DNA of 6,100 nt from Peptococcaceae bacterium (GCA_019421315.1 JAHZFN010000063.1:5353-11452); one strand, 5' to 3'; positions 1 through 5,129 are shown, counted from the stretch's first letter. Made by a program: numbers and translations. The notes: generated from the letters alone by a model not told the origin.

Positions 1-10
1 TGAATTTCAT
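1..10 (-). CDS. Possible 5' end of a next gene in the minus-strand cluster (partial)
   Basis: On the minus strand an ATG at 10-8 is followed by AAA TTC and then the window ends, giving Met-Lys-Phe. A purine-rich AGGGGT (forward 19-24) lies about 9 nt upstream, a reasonable ribosome-binding site. It would begin 40 nt after the cdd stop codon, which fits another gene in the same operon. Only three codons are visible, so no product can be named and the call could be chance. Confidence 0.35.
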
Positions 11-50
11 AAATTTTTACCCCTATTTCAAAAATATTTGCTGTATGCCT

Positions 51-512
51 TTACCGAGCCTGCAAAGCAAAGCTCATGGGCAAAAGATCAGCTAACTTAT
101 GGGTTACGGTTTCCGTAACCTTGTGTTGGCCGTTAATAATTTCAGTTTTGACCAATACAACTTCACATACATTACTATTTCGAGAAAACTCCGCAATTAC
201 CTGCAAGCAAATGCCGCAAGGCGGACAAAAATCTAAATTTTGTCCGTTTTTTCCGCCTGCGATTACAATTTTTTTGATTTTGCTGTTTCGGGCAATTTCG
301 CCCTTTGCCACGCCGCAGAAAATTGCCGTTCTTTCGGCGCAGTTGGTGGCGCCGAATGAGGAATTTTCCACATTGCAGCCGCAGTAGGAATTGCCGCTTT
401 CAAAAAGCACGCAGGCGCCCACTTTAAAATTGGAGTAGGGTGCATAGGCGTTTTCTCTGGTGCTGAGAGCTTGACGGATTAATTTTTTATCCTGTTCGTT
501 ATCCGTAGCCAT
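51..512 (-). CDS. cdd: Cytidine deaminase (homotetrameric, zinc-dependent)
   Basis: Hydrolytically deaminates cytidine and deoxycytidine to uridine and deoxyuridine in cytosolic pyrimidine salvage. The 153-residue protein has the short, single-domain length of the tetrameric class. Zinc ligands are visible: Cys58 in the CAERTA motif, and Cys99 and Cys102 in PPCGIC. Glu60 is the catalytic proton shuttle, and Arg61 follows it as in the Bacillus-type enzyme. Asn47 and Glu49 of NVENSSFG are the expected ribose-binding residues. The ATG at 512 is preceded in frame by a TAA two codons upstream, so no longer start is possible. An AAAGGA site lies about 13 nt upstream, a rather long spacing. It is 99 nt downstream of deoC on the same strand, a common salvage pairing. 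It ends in TAA. The family assignment is secure. Confidence 0.96.
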   Translation of the reverse strand: MATDNEQDKKLIRQALSTRENAYAPYSNFKVGACVLFESGNSYCGCNVENSSFGATNCAERTAIFCGVAKGEIARNSKIKKIVIAGGKNGQNLDFCPPCGICLQVIAEFSRNSNVCEVVLVKTEIINGQHKVTETVTHKLADLLPMSFALQAR

Positions 513-559
513 ACATTATCACAAGTCCTTTCTGTAAATTTGTTTAGTATTTATTACAT

Positions 560-574
560 ACAGCCGCCGGCTGT
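560..574. other. Small hairpin in the deoC-cdd gap
   Basis: ACAGCC (560-565) and GGCTGT (569-574) form a perfect 6-bp stem with a 3-nt loop, between the deoC stop and the cdd start. No T-run follows on either strand, so it is not a standard terminator. It may be an RNA-processing or stability element within a deoC-cdd transcript. The role is inferred. Confidence 0.35.
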
Positions 575-611
575 TTGCAAGCGTATTAAATTAAGCCTAT
601 TAATTAAAATT

Positions 612-1253
612 TTAAAGTTTTTTCAGCAGACTGCTGGCGCCGATTCGGTCGGCTCCCGCCGCCAAAAATTCCGCTGCCGCCGCAAAATCTCGGATACCGC
701 CCGCCGCTTTTATCTTGACATTTTTGCCGATGTGCTTTTTGAATAGCCGAACATCCTCCAAGGTTGCCCCCGCCGTGCCGAAGCCTGTGGAGGTTTTGAT
801 GTAGTCGGCGCCTGCTTCGGTAACGATTTTGCACATTTTGATTTTTTCCGCTTCCGTCAAAAAGCAGGTTTCGATGATAACCTTTAAAATCTGCTTTTTG
901 CAGGCGTTGCGGATCTGCTCTATTTCGTCGGCGATTAAATTGTATTTGCCGTCCTTCAGCCAACCCAAATTGATAACCATGTCAATTTCGTCGGCGCCCT
1001 GAATAACAGCGTCCACCGTTTCTACAACCTTGGCGGCAGTGGTGGCGTAGCCGTTGGGAAAACCGACAACGGTGCAGATTGTCATTTTGTCGCCGACATA
1101 TCTCTTGGCAAAGCCGACATAGCAGGAGGGTATGCAGACGGAGGCGCAGCCGTAATGCATTGCTTCGTCGCAAAGCTTCTTGATATCCGCTTCCGTTGCG
1201 GTGGGCTGTAAAGCGGTATGGTCGATGTGTTTGATAATTTCCTGTTTATTCAT
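612..1253 (-). CDS. deoC: Deoxyribose-phosphate aldolase
   Basis: Class I (Schiff-base) aldolase cleaving 2-deoxyribose-5-phosphate to acetaldehyde and glyceraldehyde-3-phosphate, the last step of deoxynucleoside catabolism in the cytosol. The 213-residue TIM-barrel protein is the normal length for the short bacterial/archaeal form. The Schiff-base lysine is Lys153 in YIKTSTGF. The proton-relay lysine is Lys182 in IKAAGGI, and the catalytic aspartate is Asp91 in EIDMVIN. The N-terminal IDHTALQPTAT segment is also typical. The ATG at 1253 has a GGAG about 10 nt upstream. It lies 41 nt downstream of the FkbM-type gene and 99 nt upstream of cdd, all on the minus strand, so a shared transcript is likely. 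No pyrimidine-nucleoside phosphorylase or phosphopentomutase lies in the window to complete the pathway. It ends in TAA. Confidence 0.97.
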   Translation of the reverse strand: MNKQEIIKHIDHTALQPTATEADIKKLCDEAMHYGCASVCIPSCYVGFAKRYVGDKMTICTVVGFPNGYATTAAKVVETVDAVIQGADEIDMVINLGWLKDGKYNLIADEIEQIRNACKKQILKVIIETCFLTEAEKIKMCKIVTEAGADYIKTSTGFGTAGATLEDVRLFKKHIGKNVKIKAAGGIRDFAAAAEFLAAGADRIGASSLLKKL

Positions 1254-1294
1254 ATTATAAAAGCTCCGTATTTTTTAGTGTTTTTTCTGTTTTT

Positions 1295-2371
1295 TTATAT
1301 GCAATAGTAATTGTTTTCCCAGCCGGGAATATACAGATGGCGCCGCAGATAAATTTTATAATCGGGATTGTACCGCCAAATCAAAAGAGGCAGTGCAAAC
1401 AAGTCCTCATTGTGGTGGTAAGCCGAAACCAGCATTTTCGGTTTGGCTGTTTTGAGTGTTTTTTCGGCGCCCAGCAAAGCCTGTTTTTCAACGCCCTCCA
1501 CGTCCATTTTGATGTAGCTGATGGGAGCTTCGGCGTATTGGGCGGCAATATCGTCAACGGCAAGGCACTGCACCGAACGGCTGCCTTGGGTGCTCAAGGC
1601 AGAATTGCGCCCCGCCTTGGAGCTGAAAAAAAGATCTGCTTTTTCCTGCCAGATTCCATAGTTTATGCCCGTAACATTTGGCAGAAAATCGGTGTTTTTA
1701 AGGAATTTTTTGAAGTTTTTGCCGTCGGGTTCAACAGCCAAAATCTGCCTGTATTCGCCGCCGACGGTTTCGGCAAATTCCAAAACGGTGTCACCGTTGT
1801 AAGCGCCCAAGTCCAGATATACTTCATTTTTGCCCAATCCCAAAATGCGGTTGGCTTCCGCTTTTTCGCTGACGGAATCCATCAAATATTCGATTTTGCC
1901 GCTGATACCGTAATTGCATAAATTCAAAAAAACCTCCTGCGATTTTGCGTCCGCCAGCTTTTCGTAAACGGCAGCAAATTCCGCTTCGTGCTTTTTGACG
2001 AAATCGCAATCGAAAAGACCCTCGCCGAACAAAGGCACATTGGGGGCGTAGGTTTCCCGTTCGGCGGCAATCCGCAGAATGTTGGCTATGACTTCGGGGA
2101 TTTGGGTGCCGAAAGCTATCAACACGATAAAATCCTCATATTCCTCGGCAAAATCGGTATATTTTTTTACTTTGTAGTCCAAAAATTCCTGCCCCCGCAC
2201 AAAATCGTCGCTGGCGAAAACGCCCATCGGCTTTTTGCCGTAAAGAGAAAGGCAGTGAATAATTTTTTCGGCTCCGTCGCCCATGCCGTAAAGCAAAATC
2301 GGCTTTGCAGTTTGCCGCAGTTTTTCCCAGAGGGATACTTTTTCCGTTATTTTTGCGGTAAAATCCGTCAT
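1295..2371 (-). CDS. FkbM family SAM-dependent methyltransferase with N-terminal Rossmann-like domain
   Basis: The 358-residue protein seems to have two parts. Residues about 20-125 carry a nucleotide-binding-like start (YGMGDGAEKII, 28-38), then a strand pattern resembling the Rossmann-like domain fused to some sugar-modifying enzymes. Residues about 170-345 are a FkbM-type methyltransferase: the SAM glycine motif YLDLGAYNGDT (185-195), the acidic VEPD (213-216), and the FkbM signature YIKMDVEGVEKQALLGA (286-302), followed by YHHNEDL (318-324). FkbM enzymes O-methylate sugars or polyketides; the substrate here cannot be read from the sequence. No signal peptide or membrane segment is evident, so it is probably cytosolic. 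The ATG has AAAGGAG 5 nt upstream. It is the first visible gene of the minus-strand cluster and sits oddly beside nucleoside catabolism genes. No glycosyltransferases surround it. Confidence 0.88.
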   Translation of the reverse strand: MTDFTAKITEKVSLWEKLRQTAKPILLYGMGDGAEKIIHCLSLYGKKPMGVFASDDFVRGQEFLDYKVKKYTDFAEEYEDFIVLIAFGTQIPEVIANILRIAAERETYAPNVPLFGEGLFDCDFVKKHEAEFAAVYEKLADAKSQEVFLNLCNYGISGKIEYLMDSVSEKAEANRILGLGKNEVYLDLGAYNGDTVLEFAETVGGEYRQILAVEPDGKNFKKFLKNTDFLPNVTGINYGIWQEKADLFFSSKAGRNSALSTQGSRSVQCLAVDDIAAQYAEAPISYIKMDVEGVEKQALLGAEKTLKTAKPKMLVSAYHHNEDLFALPLLIWRYNPDYKIYLRRHLYIPGWENNYYCI

Positions 2372-2515
2372 TTTCGCTCCTTTGTTTTGTTATTTTATAA
2401 TCGGTTAATATGCAAAGATTTTTCAGCCTTTGAAAAAAAATTGTCTTAAAGGGTTATCTTAGGATATTGTAATATATTTAGCCTTTTATTACCACCTTTT
2501 TCTTAAATAAATACA

Positions 2516-2554
2516 AAATATTGCGGCAAATAATTGCCTGTTTTTGCAATATTT
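2516..2554. repeat. Interrupted palindrome upstream of the EIIC-like gene promoter
   Basis: AAATATTGC (2516-2524) is perfectly complementary to GCAATATTT (2546-2554). Directly inside, GGCAA (2525-2529) pairs with TTGCC (2534-2538). This makes a 14-bp stem with a 4-nt loop and a one-sided 7-nt bulge (2539-2545). It ends 32 nt before the -35 box of the plus-strand promoter and lacks a following T-run on either strand. An operator or cruciform-type regulatory site is more likely than a terminator; this is inferred. Confidence 0.5.
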
Positions 2555-2586
2555 CATAAATTTTGACAAAAATATCTGGATTTTTG

Positions 2587-2615
2587 TTGCATTTTATGAA
2601 AAACAGTGGTATACT
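2587..2615 (+). promoter_or_regulatory. Sigma-70 type extended -10 promoter for the EIIC-like gene
   Basis: The -35 box is TTGCAT (2587-2592), the spacer exactly 17 nt, and the -10 box TATACT (2610-2615), preceded by TGG, the TGn extension of an extended -10. Transcription would start near 2622, leaving an untranslated leader of about 208 nt before the ATG at 2830. Confidence 0.65.
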
Positions 2616-2627
2616 TAAATAAGTATA

Positions 2628-2705
2628 TTGTCTTGATGTATGAATATGCTTGCATAATGAATAAATAAGCATTGACCTGTATATTATGCAATTCCGTCAA
2701 GACAA
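2628..2705 (+). promoter_or_regulatory. Nested stem structure in the 5' leader of the EIIC-like gene
   Basis: Outer stem: TTGTCTTGA (2628-2636) with TCAAGACAA (2697-2705), 9 perfect pairs, plus a possible U-G pair at 2637/2696. Inner stem: TTGCATAAT (2650-2658) with ATTATGCAA (2683-2691), 9 perfect pairs, plus a G-U pair at 2659/2682. The arms are separated by an asymmetric internal loop (12-13 nt left, 4 nt right). An alternative 6-bp stem, ATGCTT (2646-2651) with AAGCAT (2667-2672), competes with the inner stem. The structure starts within about 6 nt of the predicted transcript start. It looks like a structured cis-regulatory leader, but I recognise no known riboswitch class. Confidence 0.5.
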
Positions 2706-2759
2706 CGCATGCAGCCGTATGCCGATTTGCTCCGAAAAATCAAATATATTGGAGAACAG

Positions 2760-2779
2760 CGGCAAGCGGCGTTTTGCCG
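2760..2779 (+). other. Hairpin in the EIIC-like gene leader
   Basis: CGGCAA (2760-2765) pairs with TTGCCG (2774-2779) around an 8-nt loop. It lies between the nested stems and the ribosome site, 32 nt before the AGGGAG. There is no T-run, so it is not a terminator by itself. It may be part of the leader's expression platform. Confidence 0.35.
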
Positions 2780-2811
2780 AAAACCATGAAAACGCTGTAA
2801 TTAAAAACTTT

Positions 2812-2817
2812 AGGGAG
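2812..2817 (+). promoter_or_regulatory. Ribosome-binding site deciding the EIIC-like gene start
   Basis: AGGGAG at 2812-2817, followed by an A-rich spacer of 12 nt to the ATG at 2830. It marks 2830 as the start rather than the in-frame ATG at 2686, which has no comparable site and falls within the structured leader. Confidence 0.6.
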
Positions 2818-2829
2818 AAAAGAAAAAAA

Positions 2830-3870
2830 ATGAGTAAGTTCAAAGCATTTCTGAAAAGAAAAGACATCGAATTTTCCGCCAAAAGATATTTCGGTGACGC
2901 CTTTTCTTCAATGGCGGTAGGTTTGTTTGCTTCTTTGATTGTGGGGCAAATTCTGAAAACCCTGGGGGAACAAACGGCGATTCTGCTTGGAGAAAACATC
3001 GTTTCTGCCTTTTTGGTGGATGCGGGAGCTTTGGCTATGAGTATGATGGGCGCAGCCATCGGTGTTGCTGTTTCCTATGGTTTAAAAGCCCCAAATTTGG
3101 TGCTTTTCTGCGGTGTGATTACAGGTGCCATGGGTTCGCAGTTCGGCGGTCCGGCAGGCGCCTTTGTGGCGGCGGCTTTCGGCTGTGAGTTGGGCAAAAT
3201 GATTTATAAAGAAACGAAGCTGGATATTATTCTGACGCCTGCCGTAACCGTCCTAATCGGTATGCTGGCCGCCAAAACCATCGGTCCTTTGGTGGACGCT
3301 TTGATGACGGGGTTGGGCAAAATTATTATGGATGCCACGGAGCTTCAGCCCTTTTTCATGGGCATAGTCATCGCTGTTATCATCGGCTTGGTGCTGACAG
3401 CTCCCATCTCTTCGGCGGCGCTTTGTATTATGCTGGATTTGAGCGGCTTGGCTGCGGGTGCGGCAACTGTGGGCTGCTGCTGTCAGATGGTCGGTTTTGC
3501 CACAATCAGTTTCCGAGATAATGGGGTTGGCGGTCTTTTGGCTCAGGGTATCGGCACATCTATGCTGCAAATTTCCAATATCGTGAAAAATTGGTGGATT
3601 TTGCTGCCGCCCACTTTGGCTTCAGTTGTCATGGGTCCTATTGCCACCTGCATTTTCCACATGGAAAACATTCCGACGGGCGCAGGTATGGGTTCTGCCG
3701 GTTTTGTCGGTCAGATCGGCACCTTCACCGCCATGGGCTTTACGGGTTCCGTTGCCATGGAGGTTTTGATTTTGCAGTTTATTATGCCTGCCGCTTTGGC
3801 GTTTGCTTTTGCCGTTCCCCTCAGACATTGGGGCAAAATCAAAGACGGCGATTTGAAGCTTGATTTGTAA
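2830..3870 (+). CDS. PTS EIIC-like membrane permease (stand-alone)
   Basis: A 346-residue polytopic membrane protein resembling the PTS_EIIC_2-type (PF13303-like) EIIC family. Several hydrophobic glycine/alanine-rich helices are evident, for example at about 25-45, 65-82, 90-118, 134-165, 175-215, 255-275 and 308-332. Family-like signatures are GSQFGGPAGAF (102-112), TAPISSAAL (190-198), the polar segment ISFRDNGVGGLL (226-237), and NIPTGAGMGSAGFVG (280-294). The ATG at 2830 with AGGGAG upstream is chosen: the frame is open back to 2686, but those 48 residues are hydrophilic, non-family-like and overlap the leader stems. No EIIA or EIIB domain is fused or adjacent, so phosphorylation-coupled transport cannot be assumed. 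The solute is unknown. Cys217-219 form an unusual CCC run. It ends in TAA and appears monocistronic. Confidence 0.85.
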   Translation: MSKFKAFLKRKDIEFSAKRYFGDAFSSMAVGLFASLIVGQILKTLGEQTAILLGENIVSAFLVDAGALAMSMMGAAIGVAVSYGLKAPNLVLFCGVITGAMGSQFGGPAGAFVAAAFGCELGKMIYKETKLDIILTPAVTVLIGMLAAKTIGPLVDALMTGLGKIIMDATELQPFFMGIVIAVIIGLVLTAPISSAALCIMLDLSGLAAGAATVGCCCQMVGFATISFRDNGVGGLLAQGIGTSMLQISNIVKNWWILLPPTLASVVMGPIATCIFHMENIPTGAGMGSAGFVGQIGTFTAMGFTGSVAMEVLILQFIMPAALAFAFAVPLRHWGKIKDGDLKLDL

Positions 3871-3900
3871 AAGGCTGTAAAAAATCGGAAAAAGCGGCTT

Positions 3901-3916
3901 TTGCGATATGGCGCAA
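3901..3916. repeat. Inverted repeat TTGCG-N6-CGCAA
   Basis: TTGCG (3901-3905) and CGCAA (3912-3916) are perfect complements around a 6-nt spacer. The same half-sites recur in reverse order inside the promoter spacer at 4013-4023, so the two could be sites for one dimeric regulator. This is inferred from the repeat alone. Confidence 0.3.
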
Positions 3917-4001
3917 TATTAAAAAAGCAAGAAAATTTTGATTATATTTTGATATAAAACTGATATTTTGTGTTCCTTTGCCTTTATGTCTCTGCGGCTT
4001 A

Positions 4002-4030
4002 TTGACACGGGGCGCAAATTGCGTTATGAT
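4002..4030 (+). promoter_or_regulatory. Near-consensus sigma-70 promoter with a palindromic spacer
   Basis: A perfect -35 TTGACA (4002-4007), an exact 17-nt spacer and a -10 TATGAT (4025-4030), one base off consensus. The predicted start is near 4037. The spacer contains CGCAAATTGCG (4013-4023), a palindrome around a central A and a natural place for a repressor to block polymerase. It points toward the transporter gene at 4317, giving a leader of about 280 nt, but a terminator-type hairpin lies only about 20 nt into the transcript. Confidence 0.7.
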
Positions 4031-4057
4031 GATTTTGATGTTCGTTAATATTCGTTC

Positions 4058-4094
4058 GGGTGTTTGCCGATTTTTTTTCGGCAAACGCCCTTTT
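4058..4094 (+). terminator. Rho-independent terminator-type hairpin
   Basis: Thirteen-base arms (4058-4070 and 4078-4090) pair fully apart from one G-U wobble, around a loop of seven T. TTTT (4091-4094) follows, then AAGGA and more T. The T-tract is broken, so efficiency is uncertain. It could end transcripts reading through from the EIIC-like gene, or attenuate the promoter that begins only about 20 nt earlier. Confidence 0.65.
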
Positions 4095-4107
4095 AAGGAT
4101 TTTTTAA

Positions 4108-4134
4108 TTTTGCAGTGTTTTGCAGAATTTTGCA
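4108..4134. repeat. Three TTTTGCA repeats phased at 10 bp
   Basis: TTTTGCA occurs at 4108-4114, 4118-4124 and 4128-4134, each exactly 10 bp apart, so all three lie on one face of the helix. The intervening trinucleotides differ. They sit between the terminator-type hairpin and the riboswitch-like element. An iterated protein-binding site is possible; low-complexity slippage is an alternative. Confidence 0.4.
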
Positions 4135-4206
4135 ATGATGAACATCGAAAAATGCATACGGCGGTTCGTAATAAACCCGAAAAAAACTGTGTTCGTTCGG
4201 CAGATT

Positions 4207-4234
4207 GCGGGCGGCGCAGCTGCGCTTTGCCTGC
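4207..4234 (+). other. GC-rich stem-loop in the transporter leader
   Basis: The core GCGCAGCTGCGC (4214-4225) is a perfect 12-bp palindrome that as RNA folds to a 4-bp stem with an AGCT loop. It is flanked by GCGGGC (4207-4212) and GCCTGC (4229-4234), which pair with one G-U wobble. No T-run follows. It may shape the leader upstream of the pseudoknot; the function is unknown. Confidence 0.35.
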
Positions 4235-4269
4235 TTTGACCTTTGGGTTTGGGTTGAGTTTTGCCGCCA

Positions 4270-4308
4270 TAGTGTCACCTTGAAAACCACTACCAAAAAA
4301 CAAGGAGG
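4270..4308 (+). promoter_or_regulatory. Candidate preQ1 class I riboswitch, translational type
   Basis: This is an H-type pseudoknot. P1 is TAGTG (4270-4274) with CACTA (4288-4292). Within its loop, CCTTG (4278-4282) pairs with CAAGG (4301-4305) beyond an A-rich tail (4293-4300) to form P2. The order P1-L1(TCA)-P2-L2(AAAAC)-P1'-A-rich L3-P2' is that of the preQ1-I aptamer. Compared from memory with the Thermoanaerobacter tengcongensis aptamer, the ligand-contacting U, C and A correspond to T4275, C4287 and A4300, and the AACAAGG end is shared. P2 consumes part of the Shine-Dalgarno AAGGAGG (4302-4308), which lies 8 nt before the ATG. Ligand-stabilised P2 would block initiation. The downstream gene belongs to a queuosine-precursor transporter family, which independently supports the call. 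Confidence 0.75.
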
Positions 4309-4316
4309 ATTTTTTT

Positions 4317-4994
4317 ATGAACGAAATATTGTTTTTTGCCAGCATTTTGCTGTACTTCGCCCTCATGCTTGTTTCCTACTACCTTTTTGGCAAGCAGGGG
4401 CTTTTTGTTTGGATTTGTTTTGTAATCATTCTTGCAAACATTGAAGCGTTGAAATTGGTTACATTTTTCGGTTTCAGCGTAACCCTGGGCAATGTGCTTT
4501 ATGCCAGCTCCTTTTTGGCAACGGACATAATCAGCGAAAAATACGGCAAGGAGGAGGCCAACAAGACTATCAACATGGGATTTTTCGCTTTGTTGGTTTT
4601 TATTATTTTTTCCCAGTTCGTTTTGATGTTTTCGCCGGACACGGGCGATTTTGCCCATTCCGCCATGGCAACTCTTTTTGCCATGGCGCCGCGGCTTTGC
4701 TTGGCGTCAATCGTGACTTATATCGCCATGCAGAAGCTGGATATTTTCATTTTTCATAAAATCAGGAATAAAACGGGCGGCAAAATGCTTTGGCTGCGCA
4801 ACTGCGGGGCAACCATGACCTGTCAGCTTTTCGACAGCATAATTTTTAACTGCGTAGCTTTTTACGGCGTTTACGACAACTCAACACTGCTTTCCATAAT
4901 CTTGCTGCCCTATCTTTTGAAGTTTATTATTGCAATTTTCGATACGCCGTTTGTTTATCTTGCGGTCAAGATGACGCCGCGCAGGGAGTATTAA
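4317..4994 (+). CDS. yhhQ: Queuosine precursor transporter (YhhQ/VUT family, COG1738)
   Basis: A 225-residue inner-membrane protein of the YhhQ/VUT family, which imports queuosine precursors (preQ0, preQ1 or related bases) used for tRNA modification. About six hydrophobic helices are visible, near 5-23, 28-47, 86-106, 118-138, 168-186 and 190-216. Conserved family stretches include ANIEALK (40-46), GNVLYASSFLATDIISEKYG (58-77) with the following EEANKTINMGF (79-89), WLRNCGATMTCQLFDS (159-174) and KFIIAIFDTPFVY (202-214). The ATG follows AAGGAGG with 8-nt spacing. That ribosome site sits inside the preQ1-I-like pseudoknot, so translation is probably repressed by preQ1. The gene appears monocistronic, with a promoter at 4002-4030 and a terminator at 5075-5129. 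It ends in TAA. Which precursor it carries cannot be read from the sequence. Confidence 0.93.
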   Translation: MNEILFFASILLYFALMLVSYYLFGKQGLFVWICFVIILANIEALKLVTFFGFSVTLGNVLYASSFLATDIISEKYGKEEANKTINMGFFALLVFIIFSQFVLMFSPDTGDFAHSAMATLFAMAPRLCLASIVTYIAMQKLDIFIFHKIRNKTGGKMLWLRNCGATMTCQLFDSIIFNCVAFYGVYDNSTLLSIILLPYLLKFIIAIFDTPFVYLAVKMTPRREY

Positions 4995-5074
4995 AAATAA
5001 ATAAAAAATAAATATATATATAATATAATATAAAAATATATAATATATATTTATAGTAGAAATATATAAAATTA

Positions 5075-5129
5075 AAAAAGCAACGCCTGTCGGTGCAGCT
5101 GCCGAACGCACCGAGGGGCGTTGCTTTTT
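5075..5129 (+). terminator. Terminator of the transporter gene, probably bidirectional
   Basis: Thirteen perfect pairs join 5075-5087 and 5117-5129: five A, then GCAACGCC, against GGCGTTGC and five T. An upper stem, CGGTGC (5091-5096) with GCACCG (5108-5113), stacks above a 3x3 internal loop. The A-run on one side and T-run on the other give both strands the terminator form. It lies about 80 nt after the transporter stop codon. Confidence 0.85.

Larger units (their letters stand above)
2372..2829. other. Divergent intergenic region (458 nt) between the FkbM-type gene and the EIIC-like gene
   Basis: No convincing gene. The left part (2372-2515) is AT-rich. It must contain the minus-strand promoter for the FkbM-deoC-cdd cluster, but I could not pick a clear -35/-10 pair there. 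The right part holds the palindrome at 2516-2554, the plus-strand promoter at 2587-2615 and a leader of about 208 nt with nested stems. TTGC/GCAA half-sites recur through the region. Confidence 0.6.
3871..4316. other. Intergenic regulatory region (446 nt) before the queuosine-precursor transporter gene
   Basis: No credible gene; the open frames across it cover the promoter and terminator hairpin and resemble no known protein. It contains the TTGCG/CGCAA inverted repeat at 3901-3916, a promoter at 4002-4030, a terminator-type hairpin at 4058-4090, phased short repeats, a GC-rich stem at 4207-4234 and the pseudoknot at 4270-4308. No clean terminator was found in the first 130 nt after the EIIC-like gene. 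Confidence 0.6.

Noticed and set aside
560..574. Hairpin between deoC and cdd as a terminator
   Set aside because: A 6-bp stem without a T-run on either strand. Kept only as a small hairpin.
1337..1921. 194-codon plus-strand open frame opposite the FkbM-type gene
   Set aside because: It is a shadow of a gene with clear SAM and FkbM motifs on the minus strand.
2478..2672. 64-codon minus-strand open frame in the divergent gap
   Set aside because: AT-driven residues (Ile, Lys, Tyr, Phe) in an intergenic region. It overlaps the palindrome, the plus-strand promoter and leader stems, and no family resemblance is seen.
2686..2829. In-frame 48-codon N-terminal extension of the EIIC-like protein
   Set aside because: It is hydrophilic, unlike the family start, overlaps the structured leader and lacks a ribosome site. 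AGGGAG before 2830 gives a better start.
3978..4283. 101-codon plus-strand open frame in the middle gap
   Set aside because: It starts on a TTG with no ribosome site, covers the promoter and hairpin, and shows no recognisable domain.
3839..4366. 175-codon minus-strand open frame across the middle gap
   Set aside because: It runs through the terminator hairpin, the promoter and the riboswitch-like element. The composition is lysine/serine-rich without motifs, and it overlaps both flanking genes.
4991..5079. A/T tract as a replication origin
   Set aside because: No DnaA-box-like repeats or origin-linked genes (dnaA, dnaN, rpmH, partition genes) are present nearby.
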